A stretch of DNA of 64,000 bases from Chryseobacterium candidae. Its GTDB lineage: Bacteria > Bacteroidota > Bacteroidia > Flavobacteriales > Weeksellaceae. Position 1 is the first letter of the stretch. Each line of letters begins with the position of its first letter. The stretch lies in assembly GCF_004916905.1 (NCBI RefSeq), contig NZ_SDLV01000003.1:347076-411075 (forward strand), given 5' to 3'. A program made the translations under genes and the position numbers. The notes under the pieces are model-generated. The model saw nothing but the letters and a program-made list of their open reading frames with translations. It was not told where the DNA came from and searched no databases. This document shows positions 25,829 to 34,297 of this stretch, piece after piece.

Positions 25829-25855
25829 TGTTATTTATTTGAAATTAAATTTAAT

Positions 25856-25890
25856 ACGACACGTTTTGTCGCTTCCCCAGCCTACCTTTG
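25856..25890 (+). promoter_or_regulatory. Repeated promoter module, copy 4 (patatin)
   Basis: ACGACA...TTTTGTCG starts at 25856 and TACCTTTG is at 25883-25890. The arms are perfect. The leader to the patatin start is about 125 nt and contains a 26-codon frame. Confidence 0.75.
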
Positions 25891-25917
25891 CTTTATAAGA
25901 AAACAACGAAAAAAGCA

Positions 25918-25998
25918 ATGAAATCTAAGTATGGAATCTCAATATTTTTTGATTATTCAACGGATTCTGTAGATTTAAGATTGCATGTGTCCTTTTAA
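25918..25998 (+). CDS. Possible 26-residue leader peptide before the patatin gene
   Basis: ATG at 25918 opens a 26-codon frame (MKSKYGISIFFDYSTDSVDL..., ending HVSF) in the leader between promoter copy 4 and the patatin ATG. No homologue is known to me. It is recorded because other transcripts from this promoter family also carry short frames in their leaders. Confidence 0.25.
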   Translation: MKSKYGISIFFDYSTDSVDLRLHVSF

Positions 25999-26018
25999 AA
26001 AACCATTAAAAATATCAC

Positions 26019-27056
26019 ATGAAAAAGACAACCATTCTTTCTTTGGACGGAGGTGGAATAAGGGGAATCGTAACCTGCATTATTCTGCGTTACATAGAAG
26101 AACAGCTCCAGTATTATGATAAGCCGGCTGCCAAGCTGGGAGACTATTTTGATCTGGTGGCCGGCAGCAGTACCGGAGGTCTGATTGCTTCTATTATTCT
26201 CTCTCCTGATGAAACCCGAAAAGCAAAATATTCTATTCAAAAAGGGTTGGAATTATATGCTGAAAAGGGTGGCGACATTTTCCAGGTTTCCTTTTGGGAA
26301 AAACTGGTCAATCCATTCGGATTATTGAATGAAAAAATTTCCCAGGAAGCTCTTGAAAAAAACTTAAATGACTTTTTTGGAAATCTAGAATTAAAAGAAT
26401 TCATAAAACCATGTTTAATAACGAGTTATGATATTGAAAACAGAAGAGCAAAACTTTTCAACTCCTGGAAAGCCCACCTCAGCACAGACAATTTCTTTGT
26501 AAGAGATATCTGCAGAGCGACTTCAGCGGCTCCCACTTATTTTAGTCCGGTGCAGATCAAATCTATGTATGGACAGATCTTCAGCCTGATTGACGGTGGA
26601 ATGTTTGCGAATAATCCTGCACTCTGCGCCTATGCTGAAGCAAGAAAGATCCCTTTTGCAGAAGTTTTAAAAAACCATCAGAAAGCCAACCATCCAAGTG
26701 TAAACGATATGATCATCGTCTCTATCGGAACAGGAATTGAAGCAAGACCTTACTCTTTTAAAAGACTGGAAAAAGCAGGAAAAATTGGCTGGGTAGGCCC
26801 AATCGTTGACATTTTGATGTCTGCCAACGCAGAAACTGTAGATTATCAGCTGGAACAGATGTTTCAGACTCTGGGCCTTAGAAATCAAAAAAACTATTAC
26901 CGTTTGAATCCTTCATTGAAAAATGCTTCTCCCGCCATGGATAATGTAAGAAGATCCAATATTGAGAATCTGATACAAGCCGGATTGAGCTATATTGATG
27001 ATAACAGAGAAACATTAAACCAAATTGTTCAGAAGCTCATCAAAAATAAAATATAA
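26019..27056 (+). CDS. Patatin-like phospholipase
   Basis: A 345-residue lipid acyl hydrolase. The oxyanion motif DGGGIRG (residues 10-16), nucleophile elbow G-S-S-T-G (S51) and catalytic DGG (D192 in LIDGGMFANNP) are complete, so it should cleave membrane phospholipids. The arrangement resembles CapV of CBASS anti-phage systems, but no cyclic-nucleotide synthase is near. It has no signal peptide. It shares the special promoter type with the M15 peptidase, which makes a joint role in cell or target-envelope destruction likely (inference). Confidence 0.88.
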   Translation: MKKTTILSLDGGGIRGIVTCIILRYIEEQLQYYDKPAAKLGDYFDLVAGSSTGGLIASIILSPDETRKAKYSIQKGLELYAEKGGDIFQVSFWEKLVNPFGLLNEKISQEALEKNLNDFFGNLELKEFIKPCLITSYDIENRRAKLFNSWKAHLSTDNFFVRDICRATSAAPTYFSPVQIKSMYGQIFSLIDGGMFANNPALCAYAEARKIPFAEVLKNHQKANHPSVNDMIIVSIGTGIEARPYSFKRLEKAGKIGWVGPIVDILMSANAETVDYQLEQMFQTLGLRNQKNYYRLNPSLKNASPAMDNVRRSNIENLIQAGLSYIDDNRETLNQIVQKLIKNKI

Positions 27057-27128
27057 GCTTTTAACCTTATAAAGACCCAATATAAGCTTTAAAAATTATA
27101 TTTTAAAATTGGAAAATCTTTTTTAAAC

Positions 27129-27163
27129 ACGTCAAGTTTTGTCGTTTCACCCGATTACCTTTG
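27129..27163 (+). promoter_or_regulatory. Repeated promoter module, copy 5 (small acidic protein)
   Basis: ACGTCA...TTTTGTCG starts at 27129 and TACCTTTG is at 27156-27163. The leader is about 125 nt and contains a segment shared with the leader of copy 6. Confidence 0.75.
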
Positions 27164-27213
27164 GAGTATCAAAAAAGACACAGACAACAATCCTTAAAAA
27201 CTTTTATAAAGCA

Positions 27214-27262
27214 TTTGAATTCAACATTTCCCTATGCTGAACAGCCTGAAATATGTTCAAAA
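27214..27262 (+). repeat. Leader segment shared with 27563-27611 (first copy)
   Basis: From TTTGAATTCA through ATGCTGAACAGCC to TATGTT, this segment aligns with the second leader at roughly three identities in four. A short frame begins at the shared ATG (27234): MLNSLKYV. Confidence 0.55.
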
Positions 27263-27292
27263 AATTATAACCAACACCTTATCACACAAAAC

Positions 27293-27463
27293 ATGGAAAC
27301 ACCAGATCACAATACAGATATACTCATCGATGAAGATCTCTATACGATAGAATGGAGCGATATCGAAAATGCTGAGATGGATTATGAAAACTATCTCAAT
27401 GACATTGAAAACTTCTTCAGAGAAGATTTTGAAAAAGGAATACCTGAAGAAGATGTTTTTTAA
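27293..27463 (+). CDS. Small acidic protein of unknown function
   Basis: A 56-residue, strongly acidic protein (METPDHNTDILIDEDLYTIEWSDIENAEMDYENYLNDIENFFREDFEKGIPEEDVF) rich in Asp, Glu, Tyr and Phe. I chose the ATG at 27293 because the longer frame starts with a TTG that is part of the -7 box. It has its own copy of the special promoter and is directly followed by another. A DNA-mimic, inhibitor or chaperone-like role would fit the composition, but nothing shows it. Confidence 0.6.
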   Translation: METPDHNTDILIDEDLYTIEWSDIENAEMDYENYLNDIENFFREDFEKGIPEEDVF

Positions 27464-27478
27464 ATAAATTTAAAAAAC

Positions 27479-27513
27479 ACGACAAGTTCTGACGCTGTCC
27501 GCCATTACCTTTG
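27479..27513 (+). promoter_or_regulatory. Repeated promoter module, copy 6 (fibre operon)
   Basis: ACGACA...TTCTGACG starts at 27479 and TACCTTTG is at 27506-27513. It begins 15 bp after the acidic-protein stop codon. The leader to 27694 is about 175 nt. Confidence 0.75.
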
Positions 27514-27562
27514 AAATCTCTATAATACACGCACAGTAATCTCATTAAATAGTCTCAACACC

Positions 27563-27611
27563 TTTGAATTCACCATTCACAAAATGCTGGACAGCCAGAA
27601 CTATGTCTGAA
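27563..27611 (+). repeat. Leader segment shared with 27214-27262 (second copy)
   Basis: The second copy of the shared leader. Its ATG at 27584 opens an eight-codon frame MLDSQNYV that stops at 27610. Confidence 0.55.
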
Positions 27612-27693
27612 AATACAGGATAAAAATGGAAACTCCGCCATCCATAAAAGGAGAAAAAATGAATTTATTAACCTACAAATCACACAAAATTTT

Positions 27694-28314
27694 ATGAAAA
27701 CAAAAGAAGAATTAAAACTCTATTTCGAAAATGGAGATATCCCAAAACAGGAAGACTTTTGGGAATGGCAGGACGCTTACTGGCATAAAGGAGAGAAACT
27801 AAACAATACTTCACTTGATCTGCCTGTTTATACAGAATTTGCCTATTCACCAACGGATAGTACAGAAATTATTGGAACTGATAACATCATTGTTTTTCCT
27901 GAAGGTATAAAAACTGTGGGAGGATTTATCTTTTCAGTATCTGTACCACGCATTTCAAAAATTATTTTTCCTAAATCTCTGGAAAGGATAAAAGCTCGAG
28001 CATTTAACTCTCAATACCTAAAGGGATCCATAACAATTCCTGGTTCATGTAAAACAATAGAAACATTCGCTTTTGCAAGTGGTAACGCCCGGATATCAAA
28101 ATTAATATTAGAAGAGGGAGTAGAAACTATTGAATCATCAGCATTTCAGTTATCAACAAGTAACGACCTAACAGCTTTATATATTCCAGATTCAGTCAGC
28201 TCTGTTGGAGAAAATGCATTTGCCATTCCTTCCCTTAAGAATGTTTCAGCGCCTACAGGATTAGATCTAAGTAAGGCAGGTATTCCGTCAACAGCTACAA
28301 TCACCTATAGATAA
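27694..28314 (+). CDS. BspA-type leucine-rich-repeat protein with shared N-terminal module
   Basis: A 206-residue protein in two parts. Residues 1-36 form a module (YFENGDIP, FWEW, YWHK) found again at the start of the next gene. Residues 65-200 are BspA-like LRR_5 repeats (KTVGGFIF, LERIKARAF, CKTIETFAF, VETIESSAF, VSSVGENAF), which usually mediate surface or protein binding. There is no signal peptide. It is the first gene after promoter copy 6 and lies 10 bp before the fibre-like gene. I infer a particle- or envelope-associated binding protein. Confidence 0.7.
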   Translation: MKTKEELKLYFENGDIPKQEDFWEWQDAYWHKGEKLNNTSLDLPVYTEFAYSPTDSTEIIGTDNIIVFPEGIKTVGGFIFSVSVPRISKIIFPKSLERIKARAFNSQYLKGSITIPGSCKTIETFAFASGNARISKLILEEGVETIESSAFQLSTSNDLTALYIPDSVSSVGENAFAIPSLKNVSAPTGLDLSKAGIPSTATITYR

Positions 28315-28324
28315 ACTCAACAAC

Positions 28325-30382
28325 ATGAAAACAAAACAAGAATTAAAACAATATTTCGAAAACGGAGACATTCCGGTACAGGAAGAATTCTGGGAGTGGC
28401 ATGATTCATACTGGCACAAAGATGAAAAGATTCCTGCAGATCAATTAGATTATGATCTGTCTAAAAAAGCAGATGTAAACGCTTCCAATATAAGCCAACA
28501 GGATGCTCAGCTTTGGAAAGAAAAAATTGAAACTCAGACAGCTATTCAGTCGCCCCAACTAAATGGAAACGTCTTAACCGTATTTTATACAGGTGAGAAT
28601 GGGGTTCAGCAAAGTAAATCGGTAGATTTAAGCAGTTTGGTAACCCGTGATATCAGCATTGAAAACGCGGTATATGATGCCTCTCAAAATATGATTACCA
28701 TTACCCAGAATGACGGATCAGCATTTCACATCAATCTCTCGGAATTCAGCATCATTCCAACGACCAATGCTGATGGAAGTGTAACAGTATCACAGGAAGG
28801 TCAGGAAAAAATCACTGTAAAAAAAGTAGCTGTAACAGGAAGTTACAACGATCTTTCCGATAAGCCAACTTTTAGCGGGAATGATAATTTGCAGAATGTC
28901 ATCGACAGAGGTAACGGAACAACCAAACCTATTATTTTTCAGCCAAGCCAGGGCAGAGCGGGCGAAATAAACTTCAGTCCTACCACTTATTCCTTTTGGT
29001 TTGGAAATTTGAATACGGATCATACCGGAGCTTACGGACTAGGCATTGGTTATAATACATTATCAAAATTAACCACAGGAGCAAATAACGTAGCTCTCGG
29101 TTCTTACTCTTTAAATGAAACCACCACAGGAAGATGGAATACCGCAACAGGTGTTTCAAGCGGAGCTAAACTTACAACGGGTAATTTCAATGCTTTTTTC
29201 GGAACACAAGCGGGAACTGAAACAACAACAGGAAATGGAAATACGTATATCGGAGATGAGGCAGGAAACAAAAATATTGCCGGAACCAATAACACTGCGC
29301 TCGGTCTTGGAGCCGCTTATTCCTTAACTAATGGAACCCAGAATACCTTTTTAGGTGCTTTTGCGGGAAATATTCATGGAAAAGTGACAACTTCAGGCGC
29401 ATGGGGATCTAATACTTTTGTTGGATATAACGCAGCTTCCACTACTCATGCTATGGGAGTTTGGGGTGATAACAATGTCGTTATCGGCTGTAATGCACCG
29501 TTAGGAGGTTCAACATTCAACAAGTTGGTTATTGAATCCAATCCGGTAGCAAGACGTCATGATTTTGTAACCCCTTTAATTGGTGGAGATTTTGCCACAA
29601 GAACATTGGATTTTGATGCTGTAATCAGTGCAAAAAGAACTCCACTGGCCGATAACACCTATACAAAAGTAGCGGTTCTGAATGCCGGTAATGTATTCGG
29701 ATATAAAAATATATCAGATTTTACTGATTTTGTTCCACTTTCAGGTACAGCATCTGCTAAACCTATTACAGGAGATATCCACTTAAATGAAAGCGTTAGC
29801 TTTATTAACTACGTTAATCCGTCTTACAATTCTAAATTCGCACTAGAAGATGGTGGTTTTGGATTGACAGGTACCGGAGGTTCTGGAACAGATACCTTTT
29901 CGCTAACCATTTCTCAGGCGAGGGAATTGAATTTCACATCAAGTTTTGCTGATTCAAAAGGTATAACAAGTGACGTTTATTTTGGTAATAATTATGATGA
30001 CAACTCTTTTATTCAAAAAAAATATGCAGACAAGCAGCATACTTATACTCGTCATGAAGAATTAACTGGCGGAACGTGGATTAATAACAAACCTGTTTAC
30101 AAAAAAACTTTGTATCTGGATCAGATTCCGAGAACAGGTGAAATTGATTTGAAGGCTGAATTCCCGGACCTTGAAACCATCATCTCTAATGAAATGTTTA
30201 CAGAATGGTATGCAATAGATGTAGCATTCGCAGGAAACCAATGGATGTCAAAAGCTTTCATAACGTTGGATAAAAGAATGATAAGATTTGAACTTATAGA
30301 TGTTCCGGATTATGATTACTCCTCAATCAATTCTTTTACCCTGACTCTTGAATACACTAAAAAGAATGACAGCCCCATATAA
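28325..30382 (+). CDS. Fibre-like protein with YadA-head-type repeats
   Basis: A 685-residue protein. Residues 1-37 are the same module as in the upstream gene (YFENGDIP, FWEW, YWHK). A mixed beta region follows. At about 240-355 come 14- to 16-residue repeats of the form GxNNTALG (TTGANNVALGSYS, TTGNFNAFFGTQA, TTGNGNTYIGDEA, AGTNNTALGLGA), which are typical of left-handed beta-rolls in trimeric adhesins and phage fibres. The C-terminal 150 residues are a separate beta domain. It has no signal peptide or membrane anchor, unlike true trimeric autotransporters. A fibre or adhesin on a released particle is inferred. Confidence 0.7.
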   Translation: MKTKQELKQYFENGDIPVQEEFWEWHDSYWHKDEKIPADQLDYDLSKKADVNASNISQQDAQLWKEKIETQTAIQSPQLNGNVLTVFYTGENGVQQSKSVDLSSLVTRDISIENAVYDASQNMITITQNDGSAFHINLSEFSIIPTTNADGSVTVSQEGQEKITVKKVAVTGSYNDLSDKPTFSGNDNLQNVIDRGNGTTKPIIFQPSQGRAGEINFSPTTYSFWFGNLNTDHTGAYGLGIGYNTLSKLTTGANNVALGSYSLNETTTGRWNTATGVSSGAKLTTGNFNAFFGTQAGTETTTGNGNTYIGDEAGNKNIAGTNNTALGLGAAYSLTNGTQNTFLGAFAGNIHGKVTTSGAWGSNTFVGYNAASTTHAMGVWGDNNVVIGCNAPLGGSTFNKLVIESNPVARRHDFVTPLIGGDFATRTLDFDAVISAKRTPLADNTYTKVAVLNAGNVFGYKNISDFTDFVPLSGTASAKPITGDIHLNESVSFINYVNPSYNSKFALEDGGFGLTGTGGSGTDTFSLTISQARELNFTSSFADSKGITSDVYFGNNYDDNSFIQKKYADKQHTYTRHEELTGGTWINNKPVYKKTLYLDQIPRTGEIDLKAEFPDLETIISNEMFTEWYAIDVAFAGNQWMSKAFITLDKRMIRFELIDVPDYDYSSINSFTLTLEYTKKNDSPI

Positions 30383-30438
30383 CAACAACTCATTAATTAA
30401 GCAAAAATTAAATACACAACAAAAACAAAATATTAAAA

Positions 30439-33400
30439 ATGGCAACTAACGAAACAAACAACAGCGCACCACAAACCCTATTCAGGTTTGTAAGCTTAAG
30501 AAATCCGGAGTTAACAGAAACTAAAAAAGTAAATCTAGGATTCATTCACAGACCATCGCAGCTTACAACCTCTTTTGACACTGCAATTAATCCGGGAAGC
30601 ACGGCTTTAGAAAAATTCAAGGCATTGGAACATGCTGCCAAATCTTTCAATCCGGTAGATTATCAAAGCGAAATTGAGATTGAAAACGGACCTCTTTCCG
30701 AAGCACTAAAAGTCGGAAGAAAAATTGCAAAAAAAGAAGCAATTTCTTTAGCAGATGAAATTACAGCTAAGAATCTATATAACAGCAATGCTATCCAATC
30801 TAAAATGGGAGAAATTTGGGATAATCTTATTTATCAGACCGTTACCCAGAAAAACTTCTATGTTAAAGAAGCTTTGGTTCACATCTTAAGGGCTCTTCAC
30901 TTCGGATATGTTTGTGATCTACCTGTCACAACGGAATTAATAAAAATCAATGGTGAGGATATAAAAGCAAAAGCATTGGAAGCAAGAGTTGTTTTACCAA
31001 TGAAGCTTTTCGGAGACGGATACGAAGGAGAAGGCACTACATCAAGCCCTTCAGGAAATACCTTTCAGGTAAATCTCTCTAAAATTGGAGAGGGAGTTAT
31101 CAACGGCACCACTCCTCTTTCCTTTTCAGTACAGCAGCAGTTAAAAGCAGAGGGAGAAAGAATCTCAGAACTGTCTTATCTTACCTTTGAGAAGGATGGA
31201 TTGTTACAGTTGAGAGCAGAACTGGAAGCTACTCAGAAGCTATTCTATACACTGAGAGCAAAAGCATATGATGCTGCTTATAAACAATACATGAATACCC
31301 ATCAGACAGATATTGAGAAATACAATGCTTTGCAGGAAAGTGTTAAAGCCCAAATTGCAAAAGGTGGTTTAACCCAGGAACAAATTGATGCTTTGTATGC
31401 TTCATTGGAAGCATTAAAGGTTCCGCCATTCAAGTTTGAATATAAAAATGAAATTAATTTCGAAGATCTGAAAGAAAAACTTTCATTAGACTCTTTCAAA
31501 TTATTTGTCAATATTTTCACAAAAATAACAAGTGGGGAAAAGCCTGAAAACGGATTGGACTTTTCAACAATCACGGTTTTAAGTGATAGAAAACTACAGT
31601 TAGGGACAATTGAAGTTTCCATTACTGACGAGTTTGATACTTATCCGGAAATCTTTGAAAAACTGGATGAAGAAACTGCTTCAAAAGTTCAGACCTTATT
31701 CCAGAAATCACCAGTTACTGAACAGACGTATGCCAGCGTAGGAGGAGTATTGATTCCTGTTGCTTCTAATTACAGTGCTTCATCTCGGGTTGTTCCAAGA
31801 TCATATTACCTGAAAACCTCCTATGAACCTTTGTATTCAAGAATGCCTGCAACAGCTACATTCTATTATCAGGCTGAAAGCAATGCATGGGGTGCCGCTT
31901 CTGTAAGAATCAATGCCAGCACAGATTTTGGCTTGTTTGAAGAAAGCTTCTCCAATATTGAAGTGGTAGACGGAAAAGTGGCATTACCGCTGTTCCTGGT
32001 TGATAAGTTTGGTAAGTTCATCAGGTCTATGGATATCAAAGTTTATTTTAATAACGGAAAAGAAGCTTCATTAAACCTTTCTGAAATTGAAATCAACAGA
32101 ACTTTCACAGGAATTCTATATACCGAAGAAACAAAAGATGAAACTGAAAATCCATCTGAAGGAAATGGCGGTTACAAACCTGGAACATTCATTCCTAAAC
32201 ATTTTGGAGTAAAAAGACTGGGTATTGCAGATTATTTAAAAGTTGTTCAGACAACGCACGCTTATGTTCCGGGTGAGGTAACTCATATCGAGAATATTAT
32301 GGCAAAAGAGTTTAAACAAAAATCAACCCGCAGGCTGAGAAGAAGTGAAATTCAAACAACAACTTCCAAGTCGACTGAAAGAGAAACGTTAAGTGATACT
32401 ACAACTACAACCAGAAACGACATGCAGTCTGAAGTGGCAAACGTTATTCAACAGGATATCAATACAGAAGCACATTTCAGATATGGAGGTATGGGTAAAT
32501 CCTTTGAAGTGGGAGGAAGCTTTGCAGCCAGAAACTCTAAAGAGAACAGTACAAGACAGGCTATTTCAAAATCTCAGGAAATTACAGAAAAAGCTACGGA
32601 AAGAATTCTTACCAAAGTAGCTGAGGAAAGAATTGAAAAAATTATTGAAGAGTTTGAAGAAAACAACGCTCATGGTTTTGATAACAGAAATGGAAACAAA
32701 CATGTAGTAGGCGTTTACAGATGGGTTGATAAGAAAATGAAAAACCAGATCTTCAACTACGGTAAACGTACTATGTTTGAATTTATGGTTCCTGAACCTG
32801 CAAGACTTCATACTTTGGCTACGGCTGCTTCGAAATCTGATACATTAACACCACCGTTAGATCCAAGAACTGTTACCGGCCAATGGAATATGCCAAGTGC
32901 TCAAAAAGCGACTCAGCAACAAATCGAATACTGGGCAAATTACTATAATGTAAAACTTACCGAGCAGCCAAAATCTCCTATCAATCTTATTCTTGGAAAA
33001 CAATGGGAAAAAGTAGATGGAAACGGAGAATTCAGACACAGACAAATTGATATCCCTGATAACTATGAAGCAAGCGCGGTAAAAATGTTCTACGGATTCG
33101 AAAGAAATTCAAGAGGGAAAAGTGTTTTATATACAAGCAATTTTGCCGGCGGTACAGTAGCATTGGAAAACTGGAATACTTCAATTGACAGTACTGCTTA
33201 TTTTACGCCACAAAACGTAACCGGTTCCTATGACTTCGTTTATAGATGTGAAAATATAGACTCTGTCAACATCGCATTCGAAATTACTTGCAAACTTTCT
33301 GCAGCGTATATGGCATCATGGTTCTTAGAAAACTTCACAGCAATCATCAAAGCTTACGATGAAGCCTATGCAGTGTTTTTAGAGAAAAAAGCAGAAATCG

Positions 33401-34224
33401 AGAAAAAAGCGAAGGAGGAAGAAGAGCAGAATAAAGAAAAATTGAACTCAAGCAACTTCTTCCGTAACATGGAATCTGTCATCCTGAAACATAACTGTAT
33501 TGCTTATCTACTGCAGGATTATGCTTCCCTGGGTAAAAACTTCACTAACGGAGCAGAAAGAATGCAGGACTTCAGTATTGTGCTAGGCGAAGATCTCGAA
33601 CAATATACCGCATTAGCGAAATTCATGGAACAAGCCTTTGAATGGAGCATCATGGACTATACCTTCTATCCTTACTATTGGGGAGACAAAGCAAAATGGC
33701 AGGATATGTATCTGTCTCAAAGTACAGATCCTTTATTCAGAAACTTCCTGCAGGCAGGGATGGCCAGAGTAATTGTTACCGTAAAACCAGGATTCGAGGA
33801 TGCTGTACAATTCTTTATGTCTACCGGAAGAATCTGGAATGGTGGAGAAGTACCGGTAATTGGAGACCCAATGTATCTGAGTATCGTAGATGAAATGCGT
33901 GAGCCTGTAGGAGTAAAACAAGGAAAAGCATGGATTACTGTACTTCCTACTTCTCTGAATATCTTACAGGAAGACTCAGCCGGATTAAAGACAACCACAG
34001 CATTACCATTTACAAAGGAAAATCCTGAAGATTTTGAAGTTCCTTCAGATGTTGTTATAGAAACTGAATTTTCTATTGTTGACTCTAAATTAAATGCAGG
34101 AGACGATAAGTTTGTAGACAAAATTGAACTTAACAACGGATTCCTTGAGCTAACGACAGATGATAATCCTAAAGAAGTTATCGCTTCATTACCATTATCT
34201 GAATTAAAGCAGGCACTGCAATAA
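30439..34224 (+). CDS. Giant protein of unknown function (1261 residues)
   Basis: No signal peptide and no domain I can name. About residues 629-800 are charged and Ser/Thr-rich (KQKSTRRLRRSEIQTTTSKSTERET..., AARNSKENSTRQAISKSQEITEKATERI) and lead to a conserved-looking block HVVGVYRWVDKKMKNQIFNYGKRTMFEFMVPEP. A short coiled coil lies near 975-1000. The C-terminal part has an aromatic block (MDYTFYPYYWG...DPLFRNFLQAGMARVIV) and GRIWNGGEVPVIGDPMYLSIVDE. It follows the fibre gene by 56 bp with no terminator between them, so it belongs to the copy-6 operon. It ends at a strong terminator. A structural or delivery protein is a guess from context. Confidence 0.6.
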   Translation: MATNETNNSAPQTLFRFVSLRNPELTETKKVNLGFIHRPSQLTTSFDTAINPGSTALEKFKALEHAAKSFNPVDYQSEIEIENGPLSEALKVGRKIAKKEAISLADEITAKNLYNSNAIQSKMGEIWDNLIYQTVTQKNFYVKEALVHILRALHFGYVCDLPVTTELIKINGEDIKAKALEARVVLPMKLFGDGYEGEGTTSSPSGNTFQVNLSKIGEGVINGTTPLSFSVQQQLKAEGERISELSYLTFEKDGLLQLRAELEATQKLFYTLRAKAYDAAYKQYMNTHQTDIEKYNALQESVKAQIAKGGLTQEQIDALYASLEALKVPPFKFEYKNEINFEDLKEKLSLDSFKLFVNIFTKITSGEKPENGLDFSTITVLSDRKLQLGTIEVSITDEFDTYPEIFEKLDEETASKVQTLFQKSPVTEQTYASVGGVLIPVASNYSASSRVVPRSYYLKTSYEPLYSRMPATATFYYQAESNAWGAASVRINASTDFGLFEESFSNIEVVDGKVALPLFLVDKFGKFIRSMDIKVYFNNGKEASLNLSEIEINRTFTGILYTEETKDETENPSEGNGGYKPGTFIPKHFGVKRLGIADYLKVVQTTHAYVPGEVTHIENIMAKEFKQKSTRRLRRSEIQTTTSKSTERETLSDTTTTTRNDMQSEVANVIQQDINTEAHFRYGGMGKSFEVGGSFAARNSKENSTRQAISKSQEITEKATERILTKVAEERIEKIIEEFEENNAHGFDNRNGNKHVVGVYRWVDKKMKNQIFNYGKRTMFEFMVPEPARLHTLATAASKSDTLTPPLDPRTVTGQWNMPSAQKATQQQIEYWANYYNVKLTEQPKSPINLILGKQWEKVDGNGEFRHRQIDIPDNYEASAVKMFYGFERNSRGKSVLYTSNFAGGTVALENWNTSIDSTAYFTPQNVTGSYDFVYRCENIDSVNIAFEITCKLSAAYMASWFLENFTAIIKAYDEAYAVFLEKKAEIEKKAKEEEEQNKEKLNSSNFFRNMESVILKHNCIAYLLQDYASLGKNFTNGAERMQDFSIVLGEDLEQYTALAKFMEQAFEWSIMDYTFYPYYWGDKAKWQDMYLSQSTDPLFRNFLQAGMARVIVTVKPGFEDAVQFFMSTGRIWNGGEVPVIGDPMYLSIVDEMREPVGVKQGKAWITVLPTSLNILQEDSAGLKTTTALPFTKENPEDFEVPSDVVIETEFSIVDSKLNAGDDKFVDKIELNNGFLELTTDDNPKEVIASLPLSELKQALQ

Positions 34225-34246
34225 TTCTGTTGAATCCTAATTCATG

Positions 34247-34274
34247 AGGCAGAGTGTTTTACTCTGCCTTTTTT
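34247..34274 (+). terminator. Terminator after the giant protein gene
   Basis: Eight-base perfect arms AGGCAGAG/CTCTGCCT with a seven-base loop, followed by TTTTT. Confidence 0.9.
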
Positions 34275-34297
34275 ATTAATCTTTAAAATTATTAAAA

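Noticed and set aside
26019..27056. CBASS anti-phage operon
   Set aside because: Only the patatin effector-like protein is present. There is no cyclic-nucleotide synthase or ancillary Cap gene near it, and it has its own promoter.
25304..27170. TTG starts that would lengthen the M15 peptidase (25304) and the acidic protein (27161)
   Set aside because: Both TTGs are part of the TAnnTTTG boxes of promoter copies 3 and 5. The later ATGs are used.
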